Positions 31,209 through 40,213 of a DNA stretch of 64,000 bases are shown here, piece by piece. Under the pieces are notes generated by a model that ran no database searches, was not told the DNA's origin, and worked only from the letters and a program-made list of their open reading frames with translations. The stretch is from Mycobacterium sp. JS623 (GTDB lineage: Bacteria; Actinomycetota; Actinomycetes; Mycobacteriales; Mycobacteriaceae). The stretch covers positions 3,224,001 to 3,288,000 of the forward strand of contig NC_019966.1 of assembly GCF_000328565.1 (NCBI RefSeq). Direction: 5' to 3'. Position numbers and translations under genes: made by a program. Numbering within the stretch: position 1 is the first letter of the stretch; each line of letters starts with the position of its first letter.

Positions 31209-33439
31209 GTCGGACGCTCCGACACCCGCCAGATGGGCTGCTGGACCCCGTCGATCGTGATTGCACCGGCGGAGGTGAAGATCTTGGCGTCACCGATCGT
31301 CTCGTACACCCGCTGAGTGACGTAGATTCCCAGCTCGGACGAACCGCTTTGAGCCTGGTATGCGAGATTGACCGCGGCTCCCCACATGTCGTAGACGATC
31401 GAGGATCGTCCCACTAGCCCGCTGCTGACTGGGCCGGTGTCAATGCCGGCACGCAACCCCAACCGATATCCGGTTTCGCTGCTGAACCGATCGATGATGC
31501 GCTGAGCCTCAAGTGCGAAATCGACTGTGCGACGGACATTGTCGAGCCGCGCTACGTTGAGTCCGCAGCTGGCCAGATAGCCGTTGTGCACGGTGCGGAC
31601 CGGTTCAACGCCGAGATCTTCGGCAGCGGCGTCGATTTGGCGTGTCAGCTCATTGGTGGTTGCCAACAGGTCTTCGGAGCTGAGCTCGGCCTGCAGCCGA
31701 TCCAAGCCGACGATGTCGGCGAAGACAACGCTGACATCGTGGTGATCCTGGGCGATGAGCTCCTCACCCTGACGATAACGCTCAACGACTTGCTCGGGCA
31801 TCAGCGACAGGAGCAACCGGTCGTTCTCCCGGCGCTGCTCATTGAGCAGTTCCTCCTTGATTCCGAGGTTGCGACTCATCTCGTTGAATGCCTCTGTCAG
31901 ATCGCCGATTTCATCTCGCGATTCCACTGGTATTGCCACGTCGTAGTCGCCGGCGCTGATCCTTTGCACGCCGGCCTCCAGCCTCCGCAGTGGTCGCAGG
32001 AAAACCTGGGCCAGGAACATCGCCGCCAGGCAGACGGCAAAGATGATTGCGGTCACGGACAACACCATCGTTCTCGTGAACGAGGACTCGCGCGCAAAGG
32101 CCTCGCTGGTGTTGATCTTGGCGACGATGGACCAGTGCAGTCCGGTGTCCTCAATTTGCACCGGGGCGTAGGCCTGCAGCGTTTCATGACCGAGGTAGTC
32201 CGTTGCAATAGTGGTTCCGGTTAGGCCGCGCTGTGCCTCCCGGGTGGCGTCGGTCGCGATGGGCTGCACCAACGTAGTGCCGCCCAGCCGAATCGCCGTG
32301 TCTGCGACATCGGCGGATGTACCGGCCGCGATCACATCGCGCTTGTACTGGGCCGGGTCCTGCAGAAAGACGCGGGAATCTGAGCGCATGAGGTCGTCGG
32401 GTCCGGCCAAGAAGGTCTCGCCGGTGTTGCCCATTCCGGAAGCGGCCCACTGCTTGTCGAAGGTGATCAATCGGTTGATCTTGGTAATCGGATACTGCAG
32501 CGCCATCACCCCGACGGTGCGTCCACCGCTACCCACAGGGGCCACCAGCCACGCGGTGGGCTGGTTCTCCGCGGGCTGGTAGATCTCGAAGTCGGTTATC
32601 CCGACATAGTCCAGAGCGTTGGAGGCCAGTGCCTTGTCATAGGCGTCACGCAGCTTCGATTCGTTGTAGGGGCCGGTGAGGATGTTGGTGCCAAGATCGA
32701 CGTCTTTGTACGCGGAATAGACGACGTTCCCCCGAGTATCCAGCAGCAGGGCATCCTGAAATTCGAACCGCGTGACGATTTGGCGAAAGAAGTCTTGAAA
32801 GCGCGCGTTGGCGGCAGACCAGGCGCTGCCGTCGCGAGCGTCGTCGATCCCGATGGCGACATCGTCGGACTTGCGCTGCGCCGTGTAGTTGGCCTGAAGG
32901 TACTTCTGCGCGTTTGTCACCGGTAGTAGCGCGCTGACGTCGAGTTTGGCGTCGCTGTACTGCTCGGTTTCTTTGACGAAACTCTTGTTGTAGTAGTCGA
33001 CGATCGCCTGTTGCTGCGCGGGATCGATCGGCGTTGTGGCCAATTGATCGAAGCCGGCGCTAAATGCATTGACAGCGTCGACGGCTGTTGCGCTTCGCGA
33101 ATAGATGACCAATGAATTTTTGAGGTCTTTGAATTCTGTGTTGAGCGCCCGTGACTGTGACTCGCGCACCTCGGTCAACCGGTTGAACACCTGGGTGCGC
33201 AGCGAGCTCCGGCCGGCCTGAAAGGCGATCAACCCGACCACCGCCGTCGAGATGATCGTGCACAGCACCATCATCAGGACGAGTTTCGACTGGATCGAGA
33301 ACCGCGAGAGCAGCCTGCGCCGACGTAGGCGATTGAACCTCCGTGAGCCGGAGCCTTGCTCGTCAGGGGCCTCTGCCGCGGCTGGATCCACCGTCGACGA
33401 GCCTGTCACCGCAGCGCTGTCGTCTGACGATTGCAGCAT
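31205..33439 (-). CDS. Receptor-type class III nucleotidyl cyclase homologue with altered catalytic residues
   Basis: 744 residues from the ATG at 33439 (GAAGGA upstream; the frame is open to 33724). Layout: cytosolic tail, membrane helix about 52-74, extracellular dCache-like sensor about 90-450, helix about 457-482, HAMP about 480-533 (RPLRRLEAGVQRISAGDYDV), cyclase domain about 565-700. Asp575 (VVFADIVG) and Asp684 (VYDMWGAAVN) are present. The second metal Asp of GDG is Asn619 (VHNGYLASCG), the base-reading Lys position is Arg615, and the transition-state Arg is Gln695. The protein may therefore be a weak or non-catalytic partner of the channel. Confidence 0.88.
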   Translation of the reverse strand: MLQSSDDSAAVTGSSTVDPAAAEAPDEQGSGSRRFNRLRRRRLLSRFSIQSKLVLMMVLCTIISTAVVGLIAFQAGRSSLRTQVFNRLTEVRESQSRALNTEFKDLKNSLVIYSRSATAVDAVNAFSAGFDQLATTPIDPAQQQAIVDYYNKSFVKETEQYSDAKLDVSALLPVTNAQKYLQANYTAQRKSDDVAIGIDDARDGSAWSAANARFQDFFRQIVTRFEFQDALLLDTRGNVVYSAYKDVDLGTNILTGPYNESKLRDAYDKALASNALDYVGITDFEIYQPAENQPTAWLVAPVGSGGRTVGVMALQYPITKINRLITFDKQWAASGMGNTGETFLAGPDDLMRSDSRVFLQDPAQYKRDVIAAGTSADVADTAIRLGGTTLVQPIATDATREAQRGLTGTTIATDYLGHETLQAYAPVQIEDTGLHWSIVAKINTSEAFARESSFTRTMVLSVTAIIFAVCLAAMFLAQVFLRPLRRLEAGVQRISAGDYDVAIPVESRDEIGDLTEAFNEMSRNLGIKEELLNEQRRENDRLLLSLMPEQVVERYRQGEELIAQDHHDVSVVFADIVGLDRLQAELSSEDLLATTNELTRQIDAAAEDLGVEPVRTVHNGYLASCGLNVARLDNVRRTVDFALEAQRIIDRFSSETGYRLGLRAGIDTGPVSSGLVGRSSIVYDMWGAAVNLAYQAQSGSSELGIYVTQRVYETIGDAKIFTSAGAITIDGVQQPIWRVSERPT

Positions 33440-33514
33440 CGGCTTCCTTCTCTGTCGAACGGCGTCGATCACGCAGACTAGCTTGAAAACCACTGGTCCA
33501 AAGGGAGGACAGCT

Positions 33515-33961
33515 GTGAAGGGGACAGATCTGTTCGATCTGCAACGCTTCGTCGAGGCACAGGATCGCGTGTACGACACCGTGCTCACCGAATTGCGCAG
33601 CGGGGCCAAGCGCAGCCATTGGATCTGGTTCGTGTTTCCGCAGCTGCGGGGGCTTGGTCGCAGCGCCACCGCACAGCACTACGGCATTTCCACGGTCGAC
33701 GAGGCGCGCGCTTACCTGGCGCACCCTGTGCTCGGAGCCCGGCTACGCGAGTGCACCGGGTTGGTCGCGGCGATCGAGGGCCGCTCCGTCGACGAGATCT
33801 TCGGCTGGCCCGACAACCTGAAGGTGCGTTCGTCGATGACCCTGTTCGCCCGTGCGAGCGACGACCCCGAAACGCAGGCCGGATTTCTGGCGGTGCTCGA
33901 CAAGTTCTACGACGGCGAAGAGGATCCGGCCACCGTTGAGCTGCTCAACACGGAGCGATGA
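33515..33961 (+). CDS. DUF1810-family protein
   Basis: A 148-residue cytosolic protein of the DUF1810 family, function unknown. Family marks are DLQRFVEAQDRVYDTVLTEL, KRSHWIWFVFPQLRGLGRS and the AARAYLAHPVLGARLRE-like segment EARAYLAHPVLGARLREC. GTG start at 33515. The gene is divergent from the cyclase. Its 3' end overlaps the convergent alpha-amylase-family gene by 17 bases. Confidence 0.9.
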   Translation: MKGTDLFDLQRFVEAQDRVYDTVLTELRSGAKRSHWIWFVFPQLRGLGRSATAQHYGISTVDEARAYLAHPVLGARLRECTGLVAAIEGRSVDEIFGWPDNLKVRSSMTLFARASDDPETQAGFLAVLDKFYDGEEDPATVELLNTER

Positions 33962-35222
33962 TCAGCCAGCCGTGTGGCTCAACCTCGGCCTCGGCGACGA
34001 TTGACTGCGGCGGCGCGCCCGAGCCCGCCACCAGCTGACCCTGTCCGAAGCCCAGCCCGCTCAGCGATATCGGCAATGGAGCGTCGTCGATGTTGAGCGC
34101 CACCAGCAGCACGTCGGCGCCGTTACGGGTCTCGTAGACGTACTGCCGATTGGTCAGCTGCAGCTTCGTGGTCCGCGCGGTGTGCAGCCACGGGTGACGT
34201 CGGCGCAGCCCGATCAAATATTGGTGCAGTCGGTAGATGTCGTGGCCATGTTCGTCGACACCCATCAGGGGAGCGGTGAATTCGGGCCGCACAGCGTCGT
34301 CGCCGCCGAATCGTTCCTCCTTGACCCCGCGATAGGCCGACTCGTCGCCGGCATAAACGCTCGGTGTCCCGCCGGTGGTCAACAGGAGCACCAGCGCGTG
34401 TTCGAGGTGTCGGGTGTTGGCCAGCTGGCTGGCGATCCGGGTGACGTCGTGGTTGCCGACGAAGGTCATGGGCACGAAGTCGTCGAGAAACTCGTTGTGC
34501 CGCACCAGCGCCCAGTTGAGCTCGTGGAAGTTGCCGTCGTTGAGGCTGCTCCAGACCGCCTTCCACAGCTCGTACTGAGTGACGGAGTCGAAGCCGGAAT
34601 CCCGCACGCGCGCGGCGTAGTCGCCGTGGATGACCTCGCCGACGAACCACGCGTCGGGAAACTCTGCGCGCACGCGAGGCAGGGCGGCCGCCCAGAAATG
34701 GTCGGGGACGGCATAGGCGGCATCCAGGCGCCACCCGTCGGCACCGCGGCGCAGCCAATGGATCATCACGTCGACGGTGTAATCGATGACGTCGGGGTTG
34801 TCATGGTCCAGTGCGATCAGCTCGCCGTGGCCTTCGAACGTGTCAAGGGTGTTGCCACGCTTGCGAAACCACTCCGCGCGCGCGAAGTCGGTGGCGACGT
34901 GGTTGAACACGCCGTCGAGTAATACCCGCAACCCGCGTCGGTGCGCTTCGGCGATCAGGTGGTCGAAGTCGGAATCATCACCCAGTCGTGAGTCGATGCG
35001 GTAGTGGTCGGTCGTGTCGTAGCCGTGCGTGCGAGACGCGAACACAGGGCCGAGCGCGATGCCCGACGCGCCGAGTGCGACGGCGTGGTCGAACCAGTCG
35101 ACGATTCGGCGCATCCGGTGTTCGTCGGCGGTGGGCGCCGAGTCGGCGGGATACGCGCCGACGAAGCCGAGGGGGTAGACCTGCCACCAGATCACGTGCT
35201 CGACCCAAGCCGGCTCACTCAC
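33945..35222 (-). CDS. GH13 alpha-amylase-family glycosyl hydrolase
   Basis: A 425-residue (beta/alpha)8 GH13 enzyme. The four classical regions are visible: LLDGVFNHVATDF, GWRLDAAYAVP (nucleophile Asp), AWFVGEVIHGDY (acid/base Glu) and FVGNHDVTRIASQ (third Asp). A small beta domain ends the chain (VLLVALNIDDAPLPISLSGL). The GTG at 35222 overlaps the deaminase stop by 4 bases; the longer open frame to 35435 is antisense noise. No signal peptide, so it acts in the cytosol, perhaps on maltodextrin or trehalose-type glucans. Confidence 0.9.
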   Translation of the reverse strand: MSEPAWVEHVIWWQVYPLGFVGAYPADSAPTADEHRMRRIVDWFDHAVALGASGIALGPVFASRTHGYDTTDHYRIDSRLGDDSDFDHLIAEAHRRGLRVLLDGVFNHVATDFARAEWFRKRGNTLDTFEGHGELIALDHDNPDVIDYTVDVMIHWLRRGADGWRLDAAYAVPDHFWAAALPRVRAEFPDAWFVGEVIHGDYAARVRDSGFDSVTQYELWKAVWSSLNDGNFHELNWALVRHNEFLDDFVPMTFVGNHDVTRIASQLANTRHLEHALVLLLTTGGTPSVYAGDESAYRGVKEERFGGDDAVRPEFTAPLMGVDEHGHDIYRLHQYLIGLRRRHPWLHTARTTKLQLTNRQYVYETRNGADVLLVALNIDDAPLPISLSGLGFGQGQLVAGSGAPPQSIVAEAEVEPHGWLIIAPC

Positions 35223-35698
35223 GGCTTGAACTTCGCCTTGTAGAGCGCCTTCATGGTTTCGGTCAACCCTGATGCGGGCCCATCGGCGGTCACCCCGGGC
35301 GCGACGGTATTGATCGGGAGCGCCGCCACGGGCGACGGCGGTGCGCCCCATTCGAGCAGCCACTGGCTCAACTGCTCCGACGACGCGGCGTAGACGATGC
35401 GGCTCAACCCGACCCACGCGTGCGCGGCTGAACACATCGGACAGTGCTCACCGGACGTGTACACAGTCGCGCGGGCGCGTTGGTCGGGAGTCAGGTTAGC
35501 GACGGCCCACTGCGCGATCGCGAATTCGGGGTGGCGGGTTTCGTCGCCGTCCTTGACGCGGTTGTGATCCTCGAACAGCGTGGTGCCGTCGCCGTCCACC
35601 AGGATCGAGCCGAACGGCTGGTCACCGCTTTCCAGAGCCACCCGCGCAAGTTCCACGCAGCGGCGCAGGTGTTCGAGATCGTCGTCGCTGATCGCCAC
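35219..35698 (-). CDS. Nucleoside/guanine deaminase-like protein
   Basis: A 159-residue zinc-dependent deaminase of the CMP/dCMP-guanine deaminase fold. The zinc and proton-shuttle motif is HPE (TRHPEFAIAQWAVAN), and the PCxxC-type motif is GEHCPMCSAAHAW. HPE in place of HAE is common in this actinobacterial subgroup. The C-terminus (MKALYKAKFKP) is typical of guanine-deaminase-like proteins. Translationally coupled to the downstream GH13 gene by a 4-base overlap, although no functional link is obvious. Confidence 0.87.
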   Translation of the reverse strand: MAISDDDLEHLRRCVELARVALESGDQPFGSILVDGDGTTLFEDHNRVKDGDETRHPEFAIAQWAVANLTPDQRARATVYTSGEHCPMCSAAHAWVGLSRIVYAASSEQLSQWLLEWGAPPSPVAALPINTVAPGVTADGPASGLTETMKALYKAKFKP

Positions 35699-35708
35699 AC
35701 GCCGGAGT

Positions 35709-36320
35709 TTACGCAGCCACGGGCTCGCGTCGAGGCGACCGGGTCAGCGGGTAGCACGCCAGCCCGATCAACAGCGCCGTGAAGTGGCCGACGTTGGTGA
35801 AGTCGCGTTTGACGGCCAGCACAACACCGAACACGGCGAATGCGCCGACGAGGTAGAGCCATCGCCACGGCCGAGGAATGCGATAGGTGAGCACGCCGAC
35901 AATGCCGACGACGAAGTAGCTCACGCCGATGTCGCGCGCGTCGATCAGGCGCGGCGAGGACGCCGCTTCCTGGATGCGCCAGTAGAGATAACCCTCGCCC
36001 AGATAGGTGGCGCCGAGGTGACACCCGAGTCCGACAGCCAGCCATCGCAGTTGTCCGAGCCACCGCTCGGCGGGCGCGAGAAACAGCGTGAACACGATGA
36101 GGTACGGCCACCAGTATTTGCCGTCGATCCACAGCAGGCTCTGGATCAGGACCCTGATGGGATCAGAAGCCAAGTGGTGGAGGTTCGTCGACTCCTTCTG
36201 CAGCAACGCGTGTACGTGTCGCGCGGGGATGGAGTGCTGAATGATCGTCGTGACAAGCAGCACGACGAGCCAGGTGTACGTCAGCGGCGCGGTTTTCACA
36301 TAGCGCCAAACCGTCTCCAC
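35709..36320 (-). CDS. Rhomboid-like membrane protein
   Basis: About six membrane helices, 203 residues from the GTG at 36320 (VETVWRYVKTAPLTYTWLVV). The frame is open to an ATG-like start at 36359, but the GTG better fits related proteins. The segment DIGVSYFVVGIVG and VGHFTALLIGL resemble the Ser and His helices of rhomboids; the Ser motif is GVSYF rather than GxSGx, so protease activity is uncertain. Located 10 bases before the deaminase gene on the same strand. Confidence 0.75.
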   Translation of the reverse strand: METVWRYVKTAPLTYTWLVVLLVTTIIQHSIPARHVHALLQKESTNLHHLASDPIRVLIQSLLWIDGKYWWPYLIVFTLFLAPAERWLGQLRWLAVGLGCHLGATYLGEGYLYWRIQEAASSPRLIDARDIGVSYFVVGIVGVLTYRIPRPWRWLYLVGAFAVFGVVLAVKRDFTNVGHFTALLIGLACYPLTRSPRREPVAA

Positions 36321-36431
36321 GCGATGAGTCTGGCACTCATCGACGGTCCACGCGCACATCCTGTTTGACCGATGACGTCGGGTGGGCGCTTCATGGCGAT
36401 GCGGTGGCGGTGATCGGGCTTCGGTTGAGGC

Positions 36432-38105
36432 TTAGTGACAGACCTCGAGCCGACACGCGCACGACGCCAGAATCGGCACGTCGGCGCGCGCCTTGAGCAG
36501 GTCGAGTTGTTGGCCGATGATCGCCGCCTCATCGGTGCGGCCCAGCCGTTGCAGGCATTCGTGATAACCGTGCAGGCTCCATACGTTGCCCGGATGCTGG
36601 CATGGCCGTGCCAGTGTGGGGTCCAGACCGAGGTCGGCGGCGTATACCTGCGCGGCCTCCTCGACGCGACCCTGCTCCAGCAGCAGCGCGCCATATGCGT
36701 GCCGAGTCGGTTGCATCCACCCCCACGGTTCGTCATACGGGAGTGCGTCGTCGACTTCGATGGCGCGGCGCAGATGCGCGAAAGCCTCGTCGAATAGCCC
36801 TGCACGGTAGGCGATTTCGCCGTCGAGCATCTCGGCAGCGACCGCCAGGATGTCGCGGGCAGTGTTGTTGAACAGATAGCGGGTGTCGGGGATGCGAGCG
36901 TACGCCTCGGTGAACGCTTCGCGTTCGGCACGCGCCTGCGGCAGTTGGGCTTTCGCGGCGTGCGCGACGCCGCGGCCGTAGTGAATGGTTGCGGTGGTCG
37001 CGCAGTACAACTCAACGTCATCGGGAAGGGGTTGCGCGATCAATTCGTCCCACCGACCGAACCGCACCAGCACGTGAATCCTCAACGGCACGAACGCTTC
37101 CAGCCAGTCGGCCATCGGCGGTGACTCGACGGCCAGCAGCTCCGGGGTGAGCTGGTCGGAGAGTTCATCGGCCGCCTCGAACGCGGCGCGCGAGTTGCCC
37201 TCGAACATCGCCGAGTAGACGATGAAATGTAGATTGTGCGCACGGTAGAGCGAGTAGAAGTTCAGTGGCCCCGCACGCTCGACGAACTGTCGATCGGCTC
37301 GCACCGCAGACAGATTCGCCACCACGGAATCGCGGTAGTTGCCGCACAGCACGTCGATGTGGCTAGGCATGTGCTCGAGGTGTCCCGCGTCGGGTACCAG
37401 TCCTCGCAGCAGATCGGCCGCGGGCAGCGCGTCCTGCGGGGTGCCCGACATCTCCATGGTGTGCAGGTACAGGTGCAGCACACCGGGGTGCTCGCGACCT
37501 GCCGGAGTGGCCAGCTCGTCATCGAGAATCCGCTTGGCTTCCACTACCCGCGAGCCGGGCGCAGGCTCGCCGGTTCTGGTGTCCCACAACGCCCATGCGG
37601 TGATGTTGACCAGCGCGTCGGCGGTCAGCGCCTGCACGTCGACGTCGTCCGGGTACACCTCGGACAGCGTGACCATGGCGTCGGCGTACGCAGCGTGCCC
37701 GTCCTGTAGCGCGGCCGCGTCTTCGGGGTCGTCGGTGGGGAAGCGGGCCTGCAGCGCCTCGATCAGCCCGTGTTCGACGGCAGATGCGCGTCCTTTGGCG
37801 GCGAGGCCGAGTTCCATCCGCGCTCGCGCCAGCGACGCGGACAAATCGACGGGGTCGAACGCCTCCCACGCCTTGTTGTAGTTGGGCCCGATCGAGTAGG
37901 CGACGCCCCAGCGCGCGATCGCGAGATCGGGATCGAGTTCCAGCGCGCGGTCAAAGCAGCGGACTGCCTCTTCGTGGTTGAACGCGTAGGCCCAGACCAT
38001 GCCGCGATCGAACCAGATCTGGGCCTGCGGCGACGGAGTCTCAATCGGCCGGTGATAGGACCCGAGATCGTAATACGGCCCGATCGCGGGAAGCGAAACG
38101 CTCAT
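36432..38105 (-). CDS. Large TPR-like repeat protein
   Basis: A 557-residue cytosolic protein with degenerate tetratricopeptide-type helical repeats. The N-terminal block YYDLGSYHRPIETPSPQAQI and WAYAFNHEEAVRCFDRALEL is a conserved actinobacterial pattern, and AFAHLRRAIEVDDALPYDEP and GRVEEAAQVYAADLGLDPTL are further repeats. A His-rich motif (HLYLHTMEMS, HLEHMPSHIDVL) could bind metal. The ATG at 38105 makes the gene overlap the upstream DUF3533 gene by 65 bases. The last residues are Cys-rich (ASCACRLEVCH). Function unknown. Confidence 0.8.
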   Translation of the reverse strand: MSVSLPAIGPYYDLGSYHRPIETPSPQAQIWFDRGMVWAYAFNHEEAVRCFDRALELDPDLAIARWGVAYSIGPNYNKAWEAFDPVDLSASLARARMELGLAAKGRASAVEHGLIEALQARFPTDDPEDAAALQDGHAAYADAMVTLSEVYPDDVDVQALTADALVNITAWALWDTRTGEPAPGSRVVEAKRILDDELATPAGREHPGVLHLYLHTMEMSGTPQDALPAADLLRGLVPDAGHLEHMPSHIDVLCGNYRDSVVANLSAVRADRQFVERAGPLNFYSLYRAHNLHFIVYSAMFEGNSRAAFEAADELSDQLTPELLAVESPPMADWLEAFVPLRIHVLVRFGRWDELIAQPLPDDVELYCATTATIHYGRGVAHAAKAQLPQARAEREAFTEAYARIPDTRYLFNNTARDILAVAAEMLDGEIAYRAGLFDEAFAHLRRAIEVDDALPYDEPWGWMQPTRHAYGALLLEQGRVEEAAQVYAADLGLDPTLARPCQHPGNVWSLHGYHECLQRLGRTDEAAIIGQQLDLLKARADVPILASCACRLEVCH

Positions 38106-39102
38106 AGATCGCACGATAATTCACTCGCGAAGCGGTCGCGGCGATTGCGAGCACGCATCCCGCCGCACCCCAGATCGCCAGCGTCACAAGTGGGGTCTGC
38201 GCGCCGTTGCCGCCGAAGTAGGAGACGCTGCGCAACAGAGAGACACCGGAGCCCTGCGGCACGATCGTGGTGAACGTCGAATAGAAGCCCGACAGCAGCG
38301 GCCGGCCCACCGGACCAGCGGCCGCCGCGTTCCCGATCACAACCAAGAACGCGGTCAGGGCCATCGATGCGGCCGAGCCGAACGCCGCCGCGACACCGGT
38401 GATCGCTCCGCCGACGGCCATCGCGTACAGCCACAGCGCGCCGAACACTTGCCAGGTGTGGCCGGTCAGCGCGCCAAGAATCACGTCGACGTAAACCGTC
38501 ACTGCGCCGGCCAGTAGCGTCGAGAACCCGGCGAGCGTCGCGGTCCGCAGCGCCAGCGTCAGCGCGGTGCGAACGGTGCCCATCAGGCGACCCAACACCG
38601 TTGCGCCGACCGAGGCGCCGATCGAGATGAAGATGATCGCGTAGAACTCGACGGTGCCGGACGGATCGCCGGTCGAGGCCGGGGCGACATCTTCAACTGA
38701 CGCAGGGAGCCCGGCCTTCGAGGCGATCGCGCGGCCGACGGTCTCCGCCGCGGTGGCCACGCTCTTGCCGCCGCCGCCCGCGACGTAGATCTTCAACTCG
38801 CCGGGCGGGGTGACGACGTACGCGGCGTCGACCTTGCGCTCGTAGACCTGCTGGCGCGCGGCCGCGGCGTCACCAACTTCGGTGACGCTCAACGTGTCCT
38901 GGCCGCGGACGCCGTCCACGAGCTGCTGTGGGCCTGCGACGGCCACGGACATGTGATGCAGTGCCGGTTTGGCGAAGGCACCGGAGTAACTGGCGATCAT
39001 GGCGAGCACGAAGAGCGTGAGCCCGACCATCGCGAGAGCCACGGTGCGGACTGCGGCGCGATCGCGCAGCGGGTGCCGTTCGGGGGCTTGGTGTTTAGCC
39101 AT
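38041..39102 (-). CDS. DUF3533-type membrane protein
   Basis: A 353-residue protein with one N-terminal helix (VALAMVGLTLFVLAMIASYS), an extracellular domain of about 150 residues, and five to six C-terminal helices. This layout matches ABC-2-like DUF3533/YhgE-Pip proteins, often encoded beside a TetR regulator and linked to export of toxic lipophilic compounds. Its start overlaps the TetR gene end by 8 bases, so the two form one unit. No ATPase is encoded nearby, and its transport role is inferred. Confidence 0.8.
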   Translation of the reverse strand: MAKHQAPERHPLRDRAAVRTVALAMVGLTLFVLAMIASYSGAFAKPALHHMSVAVAGPQQLVDGVRGQDTLSVTEVGDAAAARQQVYERKVDAAYVVTPPGELKIYVAGGGGKSVATAAETVGRAIASKAGLPASVEDVAPASTGDPSGTVEFYAIIFISIGASVGATVLGRLMGTVRTALTLALRTATLAGFSTLLAGAVTVYVDVILGALTGHTWQVFGALWLYAMAVGGAITGVAAAFGSAASMALTAFLVVIGNAAAAGPVGRPLLSGFYSTFTTIVPQGSGVSLLRSVSYFGGNGAQTPLVTLAIWGAAGCVLAIAATASRVNYRAIYERFASRDRAVLRSRVLSPAD

Positions 39103-39685
39103 TGTGTGGACCTTTCGAAGATGTGGTGAGTCCGAGTAGGGCGTTGACGGTGTCGAGCGCCGCGCTGGCGCGACCGCTCAGGTCGGTCGAGTCGGGTTCT
39201 TCCATCCACGCCCGCAGCACCTCCATGAACCCGCCGACCAGAAACCGGGTGACTGATTCCGGGGTGAGGCCGGCGATCGGGGAGACCACCGGCATGCCGT
39301 TCGTCGCGATCTCCTCGCACGCCGGCTGCAGTTCGGCGCGGAACGCCGTCACCACCCGCTGCGTCACCGCGCTGGGCACGATATTGCGGTACATGGACCG
39401 GTGCTCGGCAGCGAAGTCGAACAGCCGGAGGATGCGGGCGCGGGCGTCGCCGCCGATGTCAGCAGTCGCCGCGGCGGACGCCACGGTGAATGCGGTCGCG
39501 ATCGCGTCGTCGCGATCGGTGAAGTGTTGATAGAAGCCCTGTCGGCTGACCTCCGCGCGGGCGACGATGTCGCCGACGGTCAGCTCGTCGACCGGCCGCT
39601 CATGCGCCAACGCGAACGCAGCCTCGCGCAGCCGGGTGCGGACCCGTTCTGCGCGGGGATCGATGCTGTGCGCTCGCGCGGCCAT
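39095..39685 (-). CDS. TetR-family repressor
   Basis: A 196-residue TetR regulator. The helix-turn-helix lies near residues 30-60 (LTVGDIVARAEVSRQGFYQHFTDRDD, quoted in part: VSRQGFYQHF). The C-terminal ligand/dimer domain is helical. It precedes and overlaps the DUF3533 membrane-protein gene, so it probably represses its own two-gene unit. The ligand is unknown. The upstream gap of about 90 bases should contain its operator; I see only a weak palindrome there. Confidence 0.9.
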   Translation of the reverse strand: MAARAHSIDPRAERVRTRLREAAFALAHERPVDELTVGDIVARAEVSRQGFYQHFTDRDDAIATAFTVASAAATADIGGDARARILRLFDFAAEHRSMYRNIVPSAVTQRVVTAFRAELQPACEEIATNGMPVVSPIAGLTPESVTRFLVGGFMEVLRAWMEEPDSTDLSGRASAALDTVNALLGLTTSSKGPHNG

Positions 39686-39775
39686 ACGAGCAGCGTAAGC
39701 GATTTCGTAGACAGTTGACCACGAAAGTTTAGGTAATCTAAGACACCTGTATGAGCTGGTGTGACGGTCGCTACT

Positions 39776-40126
39776 TCAGAGCGTGTGCAGTACGGCGGTG
39801 GCCACCGCTAGTGCGAGCCCGATCACGGCAGCCGACGTGTCCTTGACGCCGTCGGAGGCCCGCAGATGAAACGCGATGGCCCCGACTGACAGCAGCGCAA
39901 GGCCGATCGCGGCGGCGATTCCGATCGGCGCCCACATCAGACCAATGAGCGCCCCGGCGACGCCTGCGAGTTCGCACAGGCCGATCAGCCGCCACTGCAG
40001 CGGCTTGACGCCGAGGTGATCGCGGATGGCCAGCGATTGCGGGACACCGAGCAGCTTGATGCTCGCGGCGAACGTGAAAAGCGTCGCGAGCAGGATCGTC
40101 ACGACTACGGTGGCGGTGTCCATCAC
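39776..40126 (-). CDS. DoxX-like membrane protein
   Basis: A 116-residue protein with four predicted helices of the DoxX/DoxD type (VVVTILLATLFTFAASIKLL, LIGLCELAGVAGALIGLMWA, a third helix, and AVIGLALAVATAVLHTL). The start is one of two tandem ATGs at 40126 and 40123. Function unknown. It stands alone between the TetR/DUF3533 unit and an inverted repeat. Confidence 0.82.
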   Translation of the reverse strand: MMDTATVVVTILLATLFTFAASIKLLGVPQSLAIRDHLGVKPLQWRLIGLCELAGVAGALIGLMWAPIGIAAAIGLALLSVGAIAFHLRASDGVKDTSAAVIGLALAVATAVLHTL

Positions 40127-40149
40127 CCAGCAGACTAAGAGTTTTCACG

Positions 40150-40208
40150 GCGAGCAGACGCAAAAGTCCGAATTCGTCGGCGTGTCGGAGCATTTTGCGT
40201 CTGTTCGC
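40150..40208. repeat. 16-bp inverted repeat (one G-T wobble) between permease and DoxX genes
   Basis: GCGAGCAGACGCAAAA (40150-40165) pairs with TTTTGCGTCTGTTCGC (40193-40208) with a single G-U wobble around a 27-base loop. It starts 5 bases beyond the NCS2 permease stop, so it can terminate that operon. The arm looks like a common mycobacterial intergenic repeat (memory, unverified). Confidence 0.65.
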
Positions 40209-40213
40209 GGGGA

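Noticed and set aside
39728..39742. TTTAGGTAATCTAAG resembling part of an iron box or a TetR operator
   Set aside because: Too short and imperfect for an IdeR box, and not symmetric enough to assign to the nearby TetR gene.
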